64,000 nt of DNA, taken from contig CM069450.1 in assembly GCA_035610835.1 (NCBI GenBank), positions 28,517,503 to 28,581,502 of the forward strand. Reading direction: 5' to 3'. A program made the position numbers and the translations under genes. The notes beneath the pieces are model-generated. The model saw only the letters and a list, made by a program, of their open reading frames with translations. It had not been told where the DNA came from and did not search any database. Shown piece by piece: positions 24,000 through 36,495 of this stretch (the stretch's first letter is position 1; every line of letters begins with the position of its first letter). Source of the DNA: Ophiura sarsii. Taxonomy: Eukaryota; Echinodermata; Ophiuroidea; Amphilepidida; Ophiuridae.

Positions 24000-25380
24000 T
24001 AACCTGTATATCAAAAATTGCTTACATCCACAAGGGCATCAATATGATAACACATTATCTTTATGCCCATACAATTACTATCAAGTAAACTTTTCTTACC
24101 ATAATTATTGCAAAAGTTCCAAATTTTAAATTGGGTTTGAAAACAAGATGGCTTCTTTTCACTATTACTATTATAAGAAGTTGTATCAATCCACTCTATG
24201 CACAGAATGTTGTTGGACCCATATTGCAACGGGTAAGTAGTTGTGACCGTAGGCATTTGTCACGCTGATGATACTTTAACGTTACGAGACATTTATGGGT
24301 CAAGATAAATGCGATACTTTATTGAAAAAAAATCGTATGATTCGCTGTTAGATACACAGCTTAAAGGCATAAGTCCATTTCATATTATACATTTTTTAAT
24401 GATTTTAAAATAATACTGAGGAGTTAACGAGTGGATAATTTTAAGTTATGATGCTTTTTGTAATCTGTATATCAAAGATACTGCCACATCCACAAGGGCA
24501 TCAATATGATGAAACATCGACTCGATGCCCAACAAAATACTAACAAGTAAACTTTTCTTACCATATTTCAAAATTTCAAAATTTAAAATTGGGTTTTAAA
24601 AAATGATAGATTCTTTTCACTATTTATACTACTATAAGAAGTTGTATCAATCCACTCTATGCACAGAATGTTGTTTCTCGTGAACCATAATGTAATGGGG
24701 AAGTAGTTGTGACCGTAGGCATTTGTCACGCTGATGATACTTTAACGTTACGAGACAATAATGGGTCAAGATAAATGCGATACTTTATTGAGAAAAAAAT
24801 CGTATGATTCGCTGTTAGATACACAGCTTAAAGGCATAAATCCATTTTGTATTATACATTTTTAATGATTTGAAAATAATACTGAGGAGTTAACAAGTGG
24901 ATAATTTTAAGTTGTGATGCTTTTTGTAATCTGTATATCAAAGATACTGCCACATCCACAAGGGCATCAATATGATGAAACATCGTCTCGATGCCCCCCA
25001 AAATACTAACAACTAAGTAAACTTTTCTTACCATATTTCAAAATTTCAAAATTTCAAATAGGATTTTTATGATAGATGCCTTTCACTATTTATACTACTA
25101 TAAGAAGTTGTATCAATCTACTCTATGCACAGATTGTTGTTTCTCGTGAACCCATATTGCAACGGGGAAGTAGTTGTGACCGTAGGCATGTGTCACGCTG
25201 ATGATGCTTTAACGTTACGAGACAATAATGGGTCAAGATAAATGCGATGATTTAATGAAATATTTTATATTGGATGCACAACTTAAGGCACAAGTGCATT
25301 CCAAATAATACATTTTGTATTTTTTTGTAAATAATGCTGAGAAGGTGACGGAAACCAGAAGTGACATTGATACCGTATGC
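24000..25380. repeat. 466-bp tandem repeat, three units
   Basis: The landmark TGACCGTAGGCAT occurs at 24243, 24710 and 25177, spacing 467 and 467. Alpha has two units, so a unit was gained here or lost there. Confidence 0.85.
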
Positions 25381-25649
25381 TTTTTAGCTGCACATAACAA
25401 CCAATTGACCTGATAAGTGTGTGCCTATTTTCAAACAATTTGTGTTAACATGGTTAATGATACTGTATCATTTCAAAATGACTGCAGGGTTCATAATTAT
25501 GGTCACTCTTATAATTTGAATGTGACGATTTGACTATAGTTTGATCAGTTCCAAATTGGCGAATCCTCCTTTAAAGCAGCGAATGAATACAGAAGGGCGC
25601 GGGCGAGCAGGAAGGCAACAATCGAACTGTGCATCATATGCGTGCCGCG

Positions 25650-25912
25650 TTCTTTATTTATTTATTTATTTATAACAATTGGCTGAAGAGCCAGGACAAA
25701 CCCAATAGTGAACAAGCACTAAATTAAAGGGATGCCCGAAGAATAAACTGAACAGACACAGACCGGGATGATCCCCTACTATTTACGAAGGAGTCTGTGA
25801 CCTTTTAAACGTGCTCGGGGATAGCTCTTCCGATACACGGGACCAACATTTCTACGTGACTTCCGAACCACGGTGCGCCTATGTACATGCCTACTTCAGT
25901 CTGCACGGTCTT
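25650..25912 (-). mobile_element. LINE 3' tail, 5'-truncated, minus strand
   Basis: Beta has about 265 bases between GTGCCGCGTTC and GCGACCCAAATCA that are missing from alpha near 8494. Read on the minus strand it ends with TTATAAATAAATAAATAAAT, the kind of short-repeat tail found on CR1/L2-group LINEs. The family is not identified. Confidence 0.6.
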
Positions 25913-26438
25913 GCGACCCAAATCAAGTTCGTGTGACCATCGTGCGCGTACACTTGGATTACCTTTGCTCGCGGAGTGATAAAACGGAATAATATTTCTC
26001 GCCAATTTGGAACTGATTGAACTATAGTCTTGAATTGTATTTCCTGCACTGAGTTCAATGAATTTTATTTCATGAATCTTGAAATTAAGAATTGATCAAC
26101 ATAGTTAACCTATCATTGAAACACTGTTTTTAGTACGACCACGTCGGCCATTTAAGTTTTCGGCAGGGGTCCCAGTAATTCGTATCTTTAAAAACTATTT
26201 CCCCAAAATTAAATAGGATGAAAATCGTGAAAGCTTTTGTCATGTGACAGCATTTGAGCGTTACTCACTCCTCTTTATATACAGAGGTCGTGTGAAAATC
26301 CGAATGCAGAACAAATTCTTTATCATTCAGCTTTTGCATCTCCCAATGAAATCTTTTATTTTCAACACACAAATGATCACCTCGTTTGATTCGTTGTGCA
26401 TAATTGATTAAAAAAAACCATAGCGGTCGCCGATGTCC

Positions 26439-26648
26439 TTTTTTAAAAATGTTAAAAAAGTTGAATTTCAACACTATAATATTTGGAATCACCATAAGAA
26501 ATTCTTTAATATACGCGTATATACAAACATGCCTGGTATTGATTCAGTAATCCTTGAGATGAGATTGACTTTGAAAGTTGGGAAAAGTTTCTGACAAATC
26601 TGTTTTGTATAATATGGTAAAAACTAATAGCCGCGTGGAAAGTGTTAA
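26439..26648 (-). mobile_element. TTAA-MITE copy 7, left end deleted
   Basis: The body begins at AAAAATGTTAAAAAAGTTGA and ends GCCGCGTGGAAAGTGTTAA. The CACGCGG/CTGCAG end seen at 36245 in gamma is missing here. Confidence 0.75.
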
Positions 26649-27158
26649 AATTATAGTGACTTCGGTTTATTTTCAGCTTTCCAACTAACTCAACCCAAAA
26701 TAGGATTTATTCATTTATTCTCTTTCCCTTACGTCTTATGCATCGAAACAGGAAATTACTTACTTTAGGACCTTTGGCGATTCCTGTTTGTGTTTCAAGT
26801 TCAATAAAAGTCACTTCATTAAACGAATCACTGAAATTAAAACGAAAACATGCGATACTCTTCATGACTATACATATTCAAAACTTGTAAGTTAAACCAT
26901 TTGGAACGGTAGTTGGTACTCCGAGTTTCATGCTTGTGCGATCATCAGACAACTCTAACTTATATTTTGCGCTGCATCGCATTCAGCACTCGGCAAAAAT
27001 ATTGCTTCTTTACCAGTATTTAAAACATGTATTATAAGTTTGTACAGCTTTTACTCACTTTTGTGAATAAACAATGTAAATGTATGATTTTTAATTGTGC
27101 GAGTAAATTACTGCAAAATATCAATTTGTGATATATCCAATAAAAAAGAGTCAGAAGT

Positions 27159-27390
27159 AATAGTTTCCAAGCGGCAGGCGTCTGCATATGAAATTCCAAA
27201 ATGTCCCAAAATGTTAAAAAAATGTCAAATTGAATAAATTTCATTACCATATTTTTTTGGAATTACCATGAGAAATGCATTAAATTAAGTACAAACATTT
27301 GTAGTATTAGTTCAGTAATTCTTGAGATAGACTTAAAAAGTTGCGAAAGGTTTCTGGAAAATCTGTTTTAAAATGGTAAAACTTATTGTT
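27159..27390 (-). mobile_element. TTAA-MITE copy 8
   Basis: Starts TAATAGTTTCCAAGCGGCAG with GCGTCTGCATATG and ends in the AAAATGGTAAAACTTATTG region. The distal terminus is degraded. Paralogue at 37047-37275. Confidence 0.7.
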
Positions 27391-27768
27391 CGTCACCTTT
27401 TTAAACTATTTTAAACAAGAACCCATTCAGAGCATGCGATTTACTCCCTTTCAGCCATTAATTATACTGCTGCATATTGCCGGATATTCCCCCTAACTCT
27501 GGTGCACACTAGATACAGTGTTAAAAGGCGCCTTTCAAAAGTGTGTGTGTGTCTGTCAATATAGATATTTTAACTCATTTAGGGCTTATTAAAACTCCAC
27601 ACTTACTTACTTACTCAAGCTTTTGTAGTTATTCGGAGCACTAGTGAATTGAGGAAGACATCACACGTACCTTACGGGAAATGAAGGACAAAGGATATAC
27701 AAAGTATAACTAATATTCGAAGACACCTGGTGCGTAGCTTTTCTGAGATTTTATTTTTGATCATCATT

Positions 27769-28008
27769 AAGGCTATCAGTTATATCATATACAAAACATA
27801 TTTTTCAGGAACCATTCCCAACTTTTAAAATCTATTCGTGGAATTACTGAACCAATACTTGGCACGTCTGTACCTATTTTTTTGCATTTGAAATGGTGAT
27901 TCCACATAATATTTGATGATGATTATATTCAATACTTTTGACATTATTGAAACGTTTTGTGAAATTTTGGAACTGCCGTACGTCTGCAGACGACTTGGAA
28001 ATTGTTAA
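27769..28008 (+). mobile_element. TTAA-MITE copy 9
   Basis: Left end degraded (AAGGCTATCAGTTATATC). The right part GTACGTCTGCAGACGACTTG ends ATTGTTAA. Paralogue at 38111-38361. Confidence 0.7.
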
Positions 28009-29634
28009 ATGATTTCTAAGTAAGCCTGTGACTTAACTTGATGTTCAACATTGGTAATAGGTACTTTATTGGCTTATCGAACCCTTTTGCTAATCTAAAA
28101 CACCTGTCAATGAGTGGGTAACAAGAAGAACAGGTGTTTCCCAGTTGGACTAGAATGGTTTTCTTGGATTTTCTGCTGTCGAATTAATTTCGCTGAAAAA
28201 TAAAATAGTAACTTATGTTCTTAAACAGCTACTTTTGCATTCATATTCACGTCGTTGCGCATCGCCCGACGGCGTCGGACATCGATGAGCGAGTTCAAGC
28301 AATGTTACCTTTTATCCGCCTACGTCGGCCGATGACGCACCGACGGGAGTATTAACATGATGAACGGACCTGTGACCTGTTTGAGGAAATTATCATCAAC
28401 TATACTTGATTTGATTAATGTTTCTAGTTTTCCTTCCATGCGCGAACAAAACCCTAATGATAGAAATCCGGATGCTGCAAAACTAGAAAACCGTCTCTTT
28501 TCTTTTCCCGTGTGTTGGGGGGGGGATAGTGGATATGAGGTTCGGTGATGTGCCGCAAAATAGGGTCTAATTGTTCACCATCTGGTAAATGGATGACCCC
28601 TTTTCAAAGCCAATTTTGGTATATGTATGGGTCTATGATGTTTTTCACCAAGTTTTTAACAAAATCTGTCAAATATATATGAAAAGTATGGGTTTCCGGT
28701 ACACGAATGTGATAATTGTTCCCCCTAAAACTGGTAAATGTTTGTGTCAATTTTCATTTTACTGGCGGCACATTCCTACCAAATAAATATATGAGTACCC
28801 CACAGGTCTCTTCGTTGACATCTATATATGGACATACGAGTATTTATCTATGAGTGAGGACTCGATATAAGGGAATAATATACCGACTCAGGCGTCAGTA
28901 TGTCAGACGAACATATCGATTAATTTCTCGGCAACAGAACTAACAGTAACGAGACGCAGAGTGATGATCCTCAAGCATGGTTCGGAATATAGTCAATCAC
29001 ATAGCCAGAAACTACCATGAGCACCCTGTAAAATCGTCATTTTAACCGACCGCTAACGGCTAATTTATTTACCACATTTATTTAGTATATTTCTCAATCA
29101 ATCAATGGAGAATTAGGAAATCTAAAACCCTTGTAAAGGCGTATTGTTGCGTTGATTAGGCGCTTACAAACGGGTTGCTGGTTTATCATGTTCATGCCTT
29201 ATCATAGGTTTCATTTCGCTGAGCTACTGTTATTTCCTCTATTACAATGATAACATAAATGCCCTTTATTCTGCGTCAGCAAAAGTAAAACCAGGGCAGA
29301 TAAACAACGATGCTTTTTTCAGGCAATATATCGACGTTCGTTGTAGAAGAATACTATTTTCAAAATGTGCTCGAATTTTGTACCCCGTATTCAACAATTA
29401 TATTTGATATTTGCTGTCGTTAAGGCTGCAGTTTTAAATAAAGCGTTGATTTTCGAATTAATTAGTGTGATTGAGAAATAAAAATGTGAAAACATTCAAC
29501 AAGGTAATTACTAACATGTATATTGAAAGTTGGGATGTTTATATATTATGAAGACGTGTGCGCAAGAAGTCAATAAGTCCATTTTTGGCCACATTGAGTT
29601 AAACATGGTTTTGGGAAGCTTTAGGGGTAAGTAA

Positions 29635-29815
29635 AGTATCAAGTATCAATCTTTATTTCCATATAAAAAATACATCAACCCACATACAAAAACAACCACA
29701 ATATGGAGGAGCAGACTGGAAAGCAAATTAGGCCTGTTTATGGTCTACCTCTTAAAAGTCAAAATATATTAATTCGTTAATGGCCACTATATTAAACAAC
29801 TTAAGTGCAATGGAC
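29635..29815 (-). mobile_element. LINE 3' end, minus strand
   Basis: On the minus strand the sequence carries AATAAAG followed by ATTGATACTTGATAC, a polyadenylation-like signal and short tandem tail typical of CR1-group LINEs. It is shared with gamma at 40205-40370 and coincides with the end of homology between beta and gamma. The upstream coding part is missing. Confidence 0.55.
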
Positions 29816-30129
29816 TGTAAAAATGGAAGATTTTTTTAAAATGTTGGCCACGGCCCCGGAATGGAATTTCTTTATACTTTCATATTTGATGACCCTTTAG
29901 TTAAAACTAACAAATGTGGAATTAATTTTGAAAAATAATTCTCGTTTCCATGGCAACGGCCAAAATACCATTTTAGGGCTATTTTCCCCATTTTTGCCTT
30001 TTTAACCTCACAAATTATCAAATTTGTAAGCATCTATTTCTAATAGACAAAAAGTATATGAAATATTTTCTTTATATAAGCTGAATAGGTGAATATGTAG
30101 ATGCTTCAGTGAGTACATAGACATAAATA

Positions 30130-32308
30130 TGGGATATCATGATGGGTCATACCATTTATTTGAAATAGGGGTGTTTTTCAACTTTTTCATAGTATACAAA
30201 TATACCAAACCTGCATAGCTTACAACCCACATGGTAACGCTCCGATTTCAACGTGGACCATGTCATGTTGAGATGAGACATTAGTCTTATGAAAAATGTT
30301 AATTTGAGTTTGGGGAAAATACTTCCTGGATATGCAGTGTTGCCGGATATTTTCACAACATTTCACAATTCCTTCAAAAGCTAACGCATGTTTCGCTGTG
30401 TTTAATGATATGAAACCGGGACCTTAAATTCACAGCGAGATGTTAATTAGAAGAAAATTTGGTATTATAATAAATTTGATCATTTTAAATGGTCAGTGTT
30501 GCCAGTCATTAACTTAACGGGTGTTGCCATAGCAAGTAATATGATTACAGATTACGTTTTCAACATGAAAAACCCTTAAAACCCCAAATATGTTGTCATG
30601 TGTACTCATTGTAATCACATATTAATTGTAAATCAATTGGTGTTCACCCCAAAATGTTTATTTGTGTTTGTGGAAAGCAAAGCAGTGTTACCAGTCTTTT
30701 ACCTATTTTCTAAAAAAAAATCAATATAAATCTTACCGTAAGTTAAATACTACGGAAATGAAAAATCAACTTTACATGCAACATAGGAAAAAGTAAACCA
30801 CAGTAGTATTAAGAAAAACATGTAAAGACTACAAACACAACTAAATACAAATGATTACATTATTATGACACGTTTGACTTGCCATACACCTTGGCTACGG
30901 GCTGTCTTTACCAATTTGAATACATGTGCCATGATTTATGATCTGAGGGATTAGTCTTAGTTATTAGTCGGGTATCTACAAAGGGTTAGTGTGCACCCCC
31001 CCCCCCCCCCCAGGCCTCCCCAAACCAACTTTTTTACTTCCTATCATGATCCTAAGACATAATCAGGATGTTACCAACAATATTTTCATAATGCTAAGGG
31101 GTTATGCAAGATGGCGTCCAAAATGGCCGCCACAACTGGTCAAATCTCATAAAAATGACATGTATAGCTATCAAATTGTATGGTAAAAGTGTAGTTTTAA
31201 TAGTGGGATGTATGTTTTAGACCACTAGATACTCATATCCAGAACTTTTGCTTTGTTAACACACCTATATCCAAGATGGCCGCCAAAATGGCCGCCAAAA
31301 TGGCCGCCAAAATTCTATATATATTGGCATATTTACACCAACATGTATGATCAGAGTATAGTTTTAACAATGGGATGTATGAGTTAGACCATTAGAGACT
31401 CATATCTAGTATTTTTGCTTTGTTAACATACTTTAAAACCAAAATGGCCGCCAAATTAAATCAAATTAATGGCCAAAACTGGTCAAAAGTGGTCAAAATT
31501 CCATAAAATAGCATAATATCAACCGAAATGTATGTTGAAAATATAGTTTTAATGATGGGATGTATGAATTAGACCACTAGTAACTCATATCTAGTATTTG
31601 TGTTTTGTTAACATACTTAGAAATCCAAAATGGCCCCCAAAATGGGTCCCAAAATGACTGAACAAGTTGTAGAAATTCCATAAAATGGGATAATATCAAC
31701 CGTCAATATCAAATGTATGATGAAAGTATAGTTTTAACATTGGGATGTATGTATTAGACAACTAGTAACTCATATCCAGTATATTTGCATTGTAATAACA
31801 TAATTTAAAACCAAGATGGCCACTAAAATGGCCGCTGTAAATGTAAAAATAGTCTACATGAGTGTATGATAATCCAAAATAGATATTGTAAGAGTGTATG
31901 TATAATTACATCAAATTCACCAAATAGTATTATTCTAAACTGCTAAGCTATTGCTTTTAAAAATAAGGCCCACCTCTGACAATTTTGATTCAGTATCACT
32001 TTCCAAAATGGCTGCCAGAATGGATAAGTTGATGTTAAATAACCTAAAACAATGGTTTTGTACCATACTATGTAATACCAAACCCCCAAATGTAATGGGA
32101 CAGTATTCACTATATTTATGATAAAGCCTAGGGGCTGTAGATCTATACAGCTTTGAGTAGTTTAAAATATCCAAGATGGCTGCAAAAGGTTAAAATAACT
32201 GAAAAACGGTATTCGCTTATTGTTAGTGTTACATTAGATATGACCAAATGATTATATCTACAGCTTTTAATCCATCCAGTAAACGTATTTGTATATGTGA
32301 CAAGGTAG
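30130..32308 (+). repeat. Left arm of a 3.8-kb imperfect palindrome
   Basis: Pairs with 32478-33893 in inverted orientation over its whole length except for 30430-31185, which the right arm lacks. Matching landmarks: CATGTCATGTTGAGATGAGA against TCTCATCTCATCATGACATG, CCTGCATAGCTTACAACCCA against its complement near 33807, and GTATATGTGACAAGGTA against TACCTTGTCACATAC. The arm holds four tandem units (GTTTTAA...GGGATGTATG at 31194, 31360, 31545 and 31732) with spacings 166, 185 and 187. Each unit has ATGGCCGCC or close variants. There is no coding frame. Confidence 0.85.
30996..31011. repeat. C homopolymer
   Basis: Sixteen consecutive C bases within the unpaired part of the palindrome's left arm. 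Confidence 0.8.
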
Positions 32309-32477
32309 ACTTAAATGGTATAGACTCCATTTTAACAATGTGATGTTATTAAGATGGGCATTATAATGACCGTTTTATTAAAATTACCCCCTAATGGTCA
32401 ATAAAATTACCTCCATGAAATGGTCAAAATAATTACCACAGGTGGCCACCAATTGATCAAGATATGGATACAATCAT
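32309..32477. other. Spacer at the centre of the palindrome
   Basis: About 169 bases between the two arms, containing AATGGTCAATAAAATTACC and AAATGGTCAAAATAATTACC, an internal tandem similarity. No other structure was recognised. Confidence 0.7.
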
Positions 32478-33893
32478 ACCTTGTCACATACAGATACGTT
32501 TACTGGGTGGATTAAAATCCATAGATATAATCTTTTGTTCATATCTAATGTAACACTAACAATAAGACTAATACTGTTTTTCAGTTATTTTAACCTTTTG
32601 CAGCCATCTTATATATTATAAAATACTCAAACTAGATCTACAGCCACTAGGCTGTATCATAGACATATATTGAATGCTGTCTTATTAGATTTGGGGGTAT
32701 TGGTATTACATTGTATGGTCATTTACAATACAAAACAATTGTTGTAGGTCATTTAACATCAACTTAACCACTTTGGAAGCCATTTTGGAAAGTGATACAA
32801 AGAGTCAAAATTGTCATAGAGGTGGGCCTTATATCTAAAAGCAAAAGCTTAGCAGTTTCGAACATACTATTTGGTGAATGTGATGTAATATACACTCTTG
32901 CCATATCTTTTGTGGATTATTGTACACTATTTGTACATTTACAGCGGCAATATTGGTGGCCATCTTGGATTTAAAGTATGCTATTACAATGCAAATATAC
33001 TGAATATGAGTTACTAGTGGTCTAATACATACCATCCTTATACTTTAAAACTATACTTTCATACTTTCATCATACATTTTGGTTCATATATTATACCATT
33101 TTATGGAATTTCGACAATTTGTTCAGCCATTTTGGGCACCATTTTGGGGGCCATTTTTGGATTTCTAAGTATGTTAACAAAGCAAAAATACTAGATATGA
33201 GTTACTAGTGGTCTAATACATACATCCCATCATTAAAACTATATTTTCATCATACATATAGGTTGATATTATCCCATTTTATGGAATTTGACAATTTTGC
33301 AGCCACTTTAGGAACTATTTTTGGGCCATTTTGGCAGCCATTTTGGATTTTGAACTTTTTTAACAGAGCACAAATAATGGATATAAGTTACTTGTGGTCT
33401 AACACATACATCCCATCATTAAAATTATATTTTTATCATACATTTCGGTTGATATTATGCTATTGTATGGAATTTTGACCACTTTTGACCATTCATTTGG
33501 CGGCCATTTTGGTTTTAAAGTATGTTAACAAAGCAAAAATACTAGATTTGAGTTTCTAGTGGTCTAACACATACATCCCATTGTTAAAACTTAGCTGTGA
33601 ATGATAAGTTCCAGTCTCATATCATTAAATAGAATAAAAAGTGGATTTGATTTTGAACAAAATGTAATTTTTGGGGAAAATGTCTGGCAACACTGCATAT
33701 ACAGAAAGTATTTCCCCCAAACTCAACTTAACATTTTTGATAAGACTAATGTCTCATCTCATCATGACATGGTCCACGTTGAAATCGGAGCGTTACCATA
33801 TGGGTTGTAAGCTATGCAGAATTGGTATATTTGCATACTTTGAAAAAGTTGAAAAACACCCCTATTTCAAATAAATGGTATAACCCTCCGTGA
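32478..33893 (-). repeat. Right arm of the palindrome
   Basis: Inverted counterpart of 30130-32308 without the 755-base segment. The tandem unit landmark occurs at about 33044, 33231, 33417 and 33582, spacings 187, 186 and 165, the mirror image of the left arm. Several percent divergence has accumulated between the arms. Confidence 0.85.
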
Positions 33894-34079
33894 TACCTGG
33901 CAAATAAGGTGGGGCCGTTTCAAAAATCCTTAAAATCATGATACGTGTCTCTATTTTAAATAGAAGTTGTCAAAAAAACATAACATTTTTGGTATCATAT
34001 TAAAGACAATTTATCCAGCTACCGAATAAAAAAAGGATTAAAGCCACATGATTAGCAACAGTGAAGTTATCAATCTAAA

Positions 34080-34142
34080 CGTCGAGTGAGTCAAGGGTGG
34101 GGCCGGTGGATGTGGCGCCGGTGGATGTGGCGCCGATAGGTT
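34080..34142. repeat. Short GC-rich tandem repeat
   Basis: GGTGGATGTGGCGCC occurs twice in a row, preceded by a related GGGGCCGGTGGATGTGGCGCC start. It stands out from the AT-rich neighbourhood. Confidence 0.6.
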
Positions 34143-34839
34143 TCTACACAAAATAGCGGAAAACTAGAACTTTTGAAATTGACGCCATTTTAAAAGTATA
34201 CATAGGTTTTCAAACTTCTCATGTGTTAATAACATGTGCCTGCTACTATGAATAATAATATTGACTTGTTATCTAGACATTCTCTACTAGAATATGATGT
34301 TCAATTCAGGGAGTGTTTTAATGTAAAAATACACAGTTTTATTCATCTTATTGATTAAACAATGGCAAAATCGCAGTCTCTCTATTTCATTTGTGTGACT
34401 CTTCGGTCCTTTTCTACCCTGGGTAGTAAAACATTTAACTAAAAAAGTCACAGAATTGTTCATAGATTCATGAAAACATTTAGACCTATTTTGGACCACC
34501 CTGTATTCAAATAAAAGGAACTTTAACGATATTCATGTAGTTAATTTTGATAACCATTTTCTTTTAAATTAAATAGTCCATGCTAACTAAATTTAATAGA
34601 ATATTATATACAAACCTTCATTTTATGCATTATTTCATCATAATTTTAGACACCCTGTACTTTTCCTGTGTACATTTTGGGCAAGTGATTCTTAGCAAAT
34701 TTGGTAGCACCTTCTGCGGTTGTTCTGATTTTGGTGACTATCTTCAGCTAAACCCTAATTGTACAAACTATCAAAATATTTTATGAGGAGCAAAAACGAT
34801 CAACTTTTTTATATTCAGAATTTGCGCGAGCTTGTGAAA
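34143..34839. other. Unassigned AT-rich DNA
   Basis: No repeat partner, TIR or family-level ORF was found. Reading frames of about 70 codons on both strands have no recognised motif. Confidence 0.4.
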
Positions 34840-35164
34840 GCAAATTCATTTTACCACCCGCACTATAAAATGGACTATGCCGCGATCGCTTTTTGGGCCT
34901 TTTGTTCGCCACATCTGGTTTCATAGACCAGGTCTATTCTTGCTCAGTGACGTGTAGTTTTTCGCTCTCCGGGGGAGAGACCAGTTTTTGTGGCACGTTC
35001 CTCTGTCATAATTTCTGTGCTGTTCGACAGAAAGGTTGTATTATTTTTGCTCCTGTTTCGTAAAGAAAAGGAATTTTTTTAAATTATCTTCACCTCTCGT
35101 AGTGGTAGTGTATAGTGGCTGTCGCTAAACATTAACAATTCTTCAAGCACCAGCAATAGATATT

Positions 35165-35597
35165 ATGGGCAGGAAGAAAGGCACCAAAAGGACGGCTACT
35201 AGAGCGTCATTATCTTCATCCGAGAGGGCGAAAAAGCCGGCTAACAGTGCGCCATCATATGGTGAGCGGCAGACTAGAGCTCAGGCGAAAGCCATTGAAC
35301 GGCTAACTGTGAGTGTCAACGGAGGTGTAAAATTCACCAATTGGTCCCGCCAGTCGTCCCCGAGAACGTAGAACGGCCGTGTCGACAGTTTCTCGCGCTG
35401 ACGCATATATTGACAATATTTTGGATAACCCAGTCCTGAATCCAAGTATTCCGCCCGTTACGGCGCCAGTTGTGGACAACATGCCTCGCCGGACAAGTTC
35501 CGGGACAAGTTCCAGCCAGAATCAGGTGGTCAGCTCCGCTTCGGGAATTCCCGAGTCAGCGCAACGGCAGTTGCCATCATATCAAGGCATTCCCGCC
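35165..35597 (+). pseudogene. Basic, low-complexity N-terminal ORF fragment, frameshifted; origin unknown
   Basis: An ATG at 35165 opens a 68-codon frame with a lysine/arginine-rich start (MGRKKGTKRTATRASLSSSE) ending at 35371. A second frame continues at once (about 35355-35597) with SRADAYIDNILDNPVLNPS and Ser/Thr/Pro-rich sequence. The two frames look like one protein broken by a frameshift. The composition is like the N-terminus of a retroelement gag/ORF1-type protein or a disordered host protein; no domain is visible to decide. The sequence is more GC- and CpG-rich than its surroundings, and an apparently 5'-UTR-like region precedes it (34840-35164). It is interrupted at 35598 by a (TTCA)n tail. 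I do not assign a function. Confidence 0.4.
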
Positions 35598-35737
35598 AAT
35601 TCATTCATTCATTCATTCATTTAAACTTTATTAATCCCAAACAGGGAAATTCAACTCATGAGAGTGCTCATACATAAACACAATACACACAATAATATAT
35701 ATACAAAACAAGACCCCCAACTTAAATATCAGCTATA
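35598..35737 (-). mobile_element. LINE 3' tail with (TGAA)n, minus strand
   Basis: Read on the minus strand it has CCCTGTTTGGGATTAATAAAG, then TTTAAATGAATGAATGAATG, a polyadenylation-like signal and tetranucleotide tail characteristic of CR1/L2-group LINEs. It separates the basic ORF fragment from the start of the gamma duplication copy. Confidence 0.65.
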
Positions 35738-36244
35738 GCGACTTGGATTACCTTTGCTCGCGGAGAGATAAAACGGAATAATATTTTCTCGCCAATTTGA
35801 AACTGATTGAACTATAGTCATAATTTATATTTCCTGCGCTGAGTTCAATGAATTTTATTTCATGAATCTTGAAATTAAGAATTGATCAAAATAGTTAACC
35901 TATCATTGAAACACTGATTTTAGTACGACCAGGTCGGCCATTTAAGTTTTCGGCAGGGGTCCCAGTATTTCGTATCTTTAAAAATTATTTTCCCAAAATT
36001 AAATAGGATGAAAATCGTGAAAGCTGTTGCCATGTGACAGCATTTGAGCGTTACTCACTCCTATTTATATACAGAGGTGTGAAAATCCAAATGCAGAAAA
36101 AATTCAAATTTTCTTTATCATTCAGCTTAGCATCTCCCAATGAAATCTTTTATTTTCAACACACAAATGATCACCTCGTTTGATTCGTTGTGCATAATAG
36201 ATTAAAAAACAACATAGCGGTCGCCGATGTTCTTGCTCTCTGGC

Positions 36245-36495
36245 ATTCCACGCGGAAGTCGGCTGCAGACTAACAGTACCAAAATGTCACAATATTTTTC
36301 AAAATGTTAAAAAAGTTGAATATCATCACCATATTTGGAATCACCGTAAGAAACCCATTAATATATATACAAACATGCCTGGTATTGATTCAGTAATCCT
36401 TGAGATTGACTTTGAAAGTTGGGAAAAGTTCTTCTGACAAATCTGTTTTGGATAATAATTATGGTAATAACTAATAGCCGCGTGGAAAGTGTTAA
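36245..36495 (-). mobile_element. TTAA-MITE copy 10
   Basis: ATTCCACGCGGAAGTCGGCTGCAGAC at the left end (reported in part) and GCCGCGTGGAAAGTGTTAA at the right. It retains the terminal segment lost in the beta paralogue at 26439-26648. Confidence 0.8.

Larger units (their letters stand above)
18359..26440 (+). repeat. Segmental duplication copy beta (block A)
   Basis: Collinear with 204-9110. It continues without a break into block B (25950-29815), which alpha lacks. It has its own insertions (21208-21842, 25650-25912), a third tandem unit at 24000-25380 and a hairpin-forming inverted duplication at 22851-22921. No host coding sequence is seen. Confidence 0.9.
25950..29815 (+). repeat. Segmental duplication block B, copy beta
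   Basis: Collinear with 35738-40370 and in part with 53985-56120 and 57880-61790. Markers: ACTTGGATTACCTTTGCTCG, AGTGACTTCGGTTTATTTTC, CTTTTATCCGCC and GGCAACAGAACTAACAGT. It lacks the hairpin MITE at 38493-38645 and the insertion at 37351-37806, giving clean empty sites at 28130-28145 and 27455-27465. No host gene is recognised. Confidence 0.9.
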
